Shown piece after piece: positions 60,417 to 64,000 of a stretch of DNA of 64,000 nucleotides (within the stretch, counting starts at the first letter, position 1; every line of letters begins with the position of its first letter). Under the pieces are notes generated by a model. That model did not search any database and was not told the origin of the DNA. It worked only from the letters and a program-made list of their open reading frames with translations. Location: contig CAMKQH010000002.1 of assembly GCA_946414885.1 (NCBI GenBank), forward strand, positions 124,001 through 188,000, written 5' to 3'. This DNA is from an uncultured Lachnospiraceae bacterium. Its GTDB lineage: Bacteria; Bacillota; Clostridia; Lachnospirales; Lachnospiraceae. The translations under genes and the position numbers were made by a program.

Positions 60417-61275
60417 TAGCGTAGATCTGGATCAATTTCAGGTCCAGAAGACGAATAAGTTTGTAAAAGTATTGATTTACATTGGCTTGGTGATTTGGGC
60501 CTTGATCGACCTGTTCCCCATTTACTGGATGTTCACGTTCTCTTTGAAGAATAACGAAGAAGTGTACGGCATGAACGTTATGGGCTTGCCCAAGCAGTGG
60601 CTCTGGTCCAACTACGAAAGAGCCATGACCACCGGTAACATGCCGCTCTACTTCATGAACAGTATCATTGTTACGGTATGTGCGATTGCATTGTGTCTGA
60701 TCGCTGCATTGATGGCAACCTATGCGATCACGAGAATCATTTGGAAGGGAAGCCAGCTGATGAACAGCTTCTTTATGCTGGGTATCACGATTCCCGTACA
60801 TGCATCCGTCGTTCCGATCTTTATCACGCTGAGCAGAGCTCACATGGTGAATTCCCGTATAGCGCTGATCGTTCCTTACGCGGCATTCTCGCTTGCCATG
60901 GCTATCCTGATCTGTACCGGTTTCATGAACGACATCCCGAAGGATCTGGATGAGGCAGCTTACATCGACGGATGTAACGTTTGGAAGACTTTCGTCATGA
61001 TCATTTGTCCGCTGATGAAACCCGCGCTTGCAACCATCACGATCTACACGTTCCTGCAGTGCTGGAACGAGCTGATGTTCGCAAACGTATTTATCAGCAA
61101 GAACGCACTGAAGACGCTTCCCGTTGGTATCCAGGCATTGTCCGGACAGCATACCACGGACTGGGGTCCCATCGGTGCGGCACTGGTTATCGCAACGTTC
61201 CCTACTTTGCTCGCATACGTATTCATGAGCAAATCCATTCAGGAGAGCTTCATTGCGGGTGCAGTTAAGGGTTAA
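60391..61275 (+). CDS. Sugar ABC importer permease (MalG/UgpE type)
   Basis: 294 residues, six TM helices, EAA loop (DLDEAAYIDGCNVWKTFVMIICPLMKP), C-terminus FIAGAVKG typical of the family. ATG 60391 follows TTAAGGAGAAG and overlaps the first permease stop. No ATPase gene follows, so it must share an ATPase encoded elsewhere. Confidence 0.9.
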   Translation: MEKKSMLNSSVDLDQFQVQKTNKFVKVLIYIGLVIWALIDLFPIYWMFTFSLKNNEEVYGMNVMGLPKQWLWSNYERAMTTGNMPLYFMNSIIVTVCAIALCLIAALMATYAITRIIWKGSQLMNSFFMLGITIPVHASVVPIFITLSRAHMVNSRIALIVPYAAFSLAMAILICTGFMNDIPKDLDEAAYIDGCNVWKTFVMIICPLMKPALATITIYTFLQCWNELMFANVFISKNALKTLPVGIQALSGQHTTDWGPIGAALVIATFPTLLAYVFMSKSIQESFIAGAVKG

Positions 61276-61314
61276 CGTAATAATTGAATCATCCTAAGAG
61301 AAAATAACGGAAGA

Positions 61315-61342
61315 GGGCAGACGAAAACGTCTGCTCTTTTTC
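61315..61342 (+). terminator. Terminator of the importer operon
   Basis: GCAGACG-AAAA-CGTCTGC followed by TCTTTTT. Confidence 0.82.
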
Positions 61343-61344
61343 GT

Positions 61345-61373
61345 TTGCCAGTTTTCAAAAAAAGTGCTAGAAT
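61345..61373 (+). promoter_or_regulatory. Promoter of the two-component system
   Basis: TTGCCA (61345-61350), 17 bp and TAGAAT (61368-61373). Confidence 0.72.
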
Positions 61374-61415
61374 ATAAAAAGTGGCAACATAGGCTCTTGT
61401 GGATGGGAGAACGTC

Positions 61416-63239
61416 ATGGAAGAAACGCCGGTGGAAGGAAAAGTTAATCAGGAAAAGAAAAAACATTGGTCGTTGTCGGCGAAGCTTCGAATGGTCGTGT
61501 TTCTCATTATTTTTATCATTATCACGGCTTTTTTGATCTCCATGTTTTATTTTTCCTTGAGGGAGCGCATAGATAATGCGGAGCGCGAGGCGGACAGCCT
61601 CCTCAACACGATCTCCAACAGTATCGTCTCCGACGTTGACGGATACAAGGAACTGTCCCGTCTGATCATGATGGACTCTACGGTGGTTACCTTTCTTCGC
61701 TCCAGCACGAAGAACGTGACTGACAAAATGAAAAATCAGGCGAGGAACGGTATTTTTAACATTTTGAACGTTACGGAAGACGTGCACGCCGTATTCGTAT
61801 TTCGCGAAGACGGGGATTACGTGAGCACAAACCGGAATGCGTATTATTTCGACGTGGAGCGAATGGAAGTAGGAAGGTGGAAGTCAGACATTTTAGCCAG
61901 TCTGGGACGCGCCGTCATTTCCATCAACAGCAACAACACGATTTTCAAGACGCGCGGAGGCGCCGTTCTTACCATAGGCCGTGCCATTTATGACATCTAT
62001 ACGCAGGAAAGAACGGGAATGCTTTTGATGAATCTCTCGGATTCCGTATTGGAGAAAGAGATCCATGCCACCAAGAATGATAACGTGTGCATCACGGACT
62101 TGAAGGGGAGTTATCTTGCAGGGGATGAAAATCTCGTAAAGTATTATAGCGTGGATTTCGCCAATCCCAAGGTGATACACAAGGAAGTGCGCGCCACGAC
62201 GGGAAGGAGATTGATTTCCGGATGCCGTATTCCGGAAATGCCTTTGATTATCATTACTTCCGCGAATCTTAACTCTGGCCGCATCCCGTATGAGACGGGT
62301 TATATTTTGATCTTTCTGCTGATCACCGTCATTATTGCCGCGTTCAGCGCAGGAACCTTTATTACCAGAAACATCACGACTCCCGTGTTCGAACTGACCA
62401 GGGCCATGGAAAAAAACAGGGAAGAGGGGAAGCTGGAACGGGTTAACGTCGTGTCTGTTGACAATGAGATCGGCATGTTGGAGGAAGGCTATAACAACAT
62501 GATCGATCACGTAAATGATCTGATCAAAAGGCTGATCGAAAACGAGAAGATCCTGCAGAAATCGGAAATGCGCGTGCTTCACGAGCAGATCAAGCCCCAT
62601 TTCCTGTATAATTCACTGGAGACCATAGGTTTTCTTGCCATGGACGCAGGTGCGGAGGAGGTACATGCCGCACTGGAGACCCTGGGAAGCTTTTACCGGA
62701 ATTTCTTGAGCAAGGGTGACAGGGAGATTCCACTAAAGCGCGAGATCTGCATCGTGCAGGATTACTTGTCCCTGCAAAAGCTTAGATACGGAGACATTCT
62801 GCAGGATGAATATGACATTGCGAAGGATACGGAGGATTTTGTCATTCCGAAGCTGATCCTGCAGCCCCTGGTGGAGAACAGCATTTATCACGGCATCCGT
62901 TTAAAAGGCGAAGAAGGCGTTATTAAGATTACAAGCTGGATGGAGGAGGGCGTGCTGCACATTTCGGTGCGGGATAGCGGCGTTGGCATGACCCAGGAAC
63001 AGATCGAGCATGTTCTTAGAAAGCGAAATGAAAGTGAGATGGAGATTTCCTCTGATCCTTCCGAGAGCTTTGGCCTGTGGGGGACCATCGAAAGGATCCG
63101 GTGCTTCTGTGATGAAGACGACGTAGTAAAGATCCGAAGCGAAGAGGGCGAATACACGGAGGTGGAATTCGTCATACCGCCTAGGAGAATGGAGAGGGAT
63201 AACGGAAACGATGAGAAAGTACAGAGTGATGCTCATTGA
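61416..63239 (+). CDS. Sensor histidine kinase, YesM type
   Basis: 607 residues: TM helix (about 24-48), extracytoplasmic Cache-like sensor (about 50-290), TM helix (about 293-315), HAMP, then a His_kinase domain with PHFLYNSLE (His395, the likely phosphorylation site) and an ATPase domain (LVENSIYHG, DSGVGM, GLWGTIERI). Such kinases with YesN-type regulators control adjacent carbohydrate importers, here the one at 58085-61275. The stop overlaps the regulator gene by 29 nt. Confidence 0.92.
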   Translation: MEETPVEGKVNQEKKKHWSLSAKLRMVVFLIIFIIITAFLISMFYFSLRERIDNAEREADSLLNTISNSIVSDVDGYKELSRLIMMDSTVVTFLRSSTKNVTDKMKNQARNGIFNILNVTEDVHAVFVFREDGDYVSTNRNAYYFDVERMEVGRWKSDILASLGRAVISINSNNTIFKTRGGAVLTIGRAIYDIYTQERTGMLLMNLSDSVLEKEIHATKNDNVCITDLKGSYLAGDENLVKYYSVDFANPKVIHKEVRATTGRRLISGCRIPEMPLIIITSANLNSGRIPYETGYILIFLLITVIIAAFSAGTFITRNITTPVFELTRAMEKNREEGKLERVNVVSVDNEIGMLEEGYNNMIDHVNDLIKRLIENEKILQKSEMRVLHEQIKPHFLYNSLETIGFLAMDAGAEEVHAALETLGSFYRNFLSKGDREIPLKREICIVQDYLSLQKLRYGDILQDEYDIAKDTEDFVIPKLILQPLVENSIYHGIRLKGEEGVIKITSWMEEGVLHISVRDSGVGMTQEQIEHVLRKRNESEMEISSDPSESFGLWGTIERIRCFCDEDDVVKIRSEEGEYTEVEFVIPPRRMERDNGNDEKVQSDAH

Positions 63240-63969
63240 CGATGAGCAATCAGCGAGGAAATTAATGCGGGCCTCCATTGGGTGGGAGAGCCTGAACATG
63301 GAGGTCGTGGGAGAGGCCGCCAGCGGGATCGAGGCGATCAACGTCATTGATGAGATGAAGCCGGACATTGCCTTTGTGGACATTTCCATGCCATTTATGA
63401 ACGGGATTGAGTTTACGGAGGTCGCGACGACGCGCTACCCCAATTTGATCATCATTATCATGACGGCGCTGGACCAGTTTGAATACGCAAGGAGATGCGT
63501 GAGCCTGCCGGTATTTGAATACATGCTGAAGCCCCTGGTAAGGGCTGAGGTGACGGCGGTCTTAACCAACGTGAAAAAGAAGCTGGATGCGACGATTGAC
63601 CTGGAAAGTGAGAGCGCGGCGGAGAACGCGCCCGGACCGGAGATCGAACCCAACACCATTGAGCAGATCAAGAAATTCATTGAGACGGGTTATACGGATT
63701 CGAAGATCAATCTTGCGTCCGTGGCAGAGCAGTTTGGCTTTAGCGCCAGCTATCTGTCCCGTAAGTTCAAGCAGGAGACGGGGAAAAACTTTGTGGAGTA
63801 TCTGACGGAATGTCGCATGGAGAAGGCAATGAAACTCGCGGAGGCTGGAAAGAAGATGTTTCTGGCATCGGCGGAGGTTGGCATCCCGGATCCCAATTAC
63901 TTTGGACGGTGCTTTAAGAAATATGCCGGGATGAGCTATTCGGAGTACATGGCATCCCATGCAAAATAG
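63211..63969 (+). CDS. Response regulator with AraC-type DNA-binding domain, YesN type (short form)
   Basis: 252 residues: receiver domain (residues 1-120; acidic pair DD at 11-12, phospho-acceptor Asp57 in FVDISMP, Lys in MLKPL), a short linker, and an AraC domain with two helix-turn-helices (INLASVAEQFGFSASYLSRKFK and the later GIPDPNYFGRCFKKY). It is about half the length of common YesN proteins, lacking the long middle region. It is coupled to the kinase gene and probably activates the importer. Confidence 0.92.
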   Translation: MRKYRVMLIDDEQSARKLMRASIGWESLNMEVVGEAASGIEAINVIDEMKPDIAFVDISMPFMNGIEFTEVATTRYPNLIIIIMTALDQFEYARRCVSLPVFEYMLKPLVRAEVTAVLTNVKKKLDATIDLESESAAENAPGPEIEPNTIEQIKKFIETGYTDSKINLASVAEQFGFSASYLSRKFKQETGKNFVEYLTECRMEKAMKLAEAGKKMFLASAEVGIPDPNYFGRCFKKYAGMSYSEYMASHAK

Positions 63970-64000
63970 GAAAGAAGGACTCAAGGCTGCAAAAGTCGTG

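Noticed and set aside
1-64000. CRISPR arrays, tRNA/rRNA genes, insertion sequences or prophage genes
   Set aside because: Direct repeats seen are all coding minisatellites or operators, no tRNA- or rRNA-like stretch was recognised, and no transposase, integrase or phage protein is encoded.

Overview
The window looks like a chromosomal segment of a Gram-positive, spore-forming anaerobe of the Clostridia, most probably Lachnospiraceae. The grounds are: an intact spoIIAA-spoIIAB-sigF operon followed by spoVA genes, a T-box leader in front of valS, sugar ABC importers without their own ATPase, a YesM/YesN-type two-component pair, lipoprotein signal peptides, AGGAGG-type ribosome binding sites and a roughly balanced base composition. 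No rRNA, tRNA, insertion sequence, prophage, CRISPR array or replication origin was recognised.

Layout. 0-4 kb: tail of a DUF4097-like protein, then a vitamin B6 salvage module (a PdxU-like membrane protein and pyridoxal kinase, divergent from a PdxR/MocR regulator). 4-5.4 kb: a serpin lipoprotein. 5.5-11.6 kb: a glycan-degradation cluster of GH94 phosphorylase, GH51 arabinofuranosidase and a cytosolic protein that joins a LacI-type sugar-binding core to a GGDEF diguanylate cyclase. 11.6-14.8 kb (minus strand): a CPBP intramembrane protease, a partner membrane protein with a similar ectodomain, and a small XRE regulator. 15-16.2 kb: an orphan CofE-like ligase. 16.5-23.3 kb: an oligosaccharide ABC importer (two permeases and a binding lipoprotein), a GH36 alpha-galactosidase and a LacI regulator. 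23.4-26.7 kb: two paralogous lipoproteins and a membrane protein of unknown role. 26.7-32.9 kb: T-box, valS, folC, an unlisted 55-residue gene and a zinc-ribbon/TPR membrane protein. 33-37.7 kb: sporulation genes with a membrane-anchored GH25 lysozyme between sigF and spoVAA. 37.9-39.7 kb: two short-chain dehydrogenase-type genes. 39.7-44.1 kb: MarR regulator and a heterodimeric ABC exporter. 44.2-50.1 kb: pepT, aqpZ and zinc-ribbon membrane proteins. 50.1-57.1 kb: DUF1653 protein, 5'-nucleotidase, mutY, glycosyltransferase, PAP2 phosphatase, an unknown protein and glyA. 57.3-64 kb: a lipoprotein, a second sugar ABC importer and its probable YesM/YesN two-component system.

How the parts fit. 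Two carbohydrate loci (5.5-11.6 and 16.5-23.3 kb) share a near-identical LacI-type operator, GTAAAACGATTTAC or ATAAAACGATTTAC. They may therefore form one regulon controlled by the LacI protein at 22.3 kb, in which imported oligosaccharides are cut by GH36, GH51 and GH94 enzymes and sensed by the LacI-core/GGDEF protein. The strongest candidates for undescribed biology are that sugar-sensing cyclase, the CPBP protease/partner/XRE operon, and a window-wide excess of the tetranucleotide ACGT: Asp/Asn/Tyr/His codons before Val are almost always NAC, not NAT.
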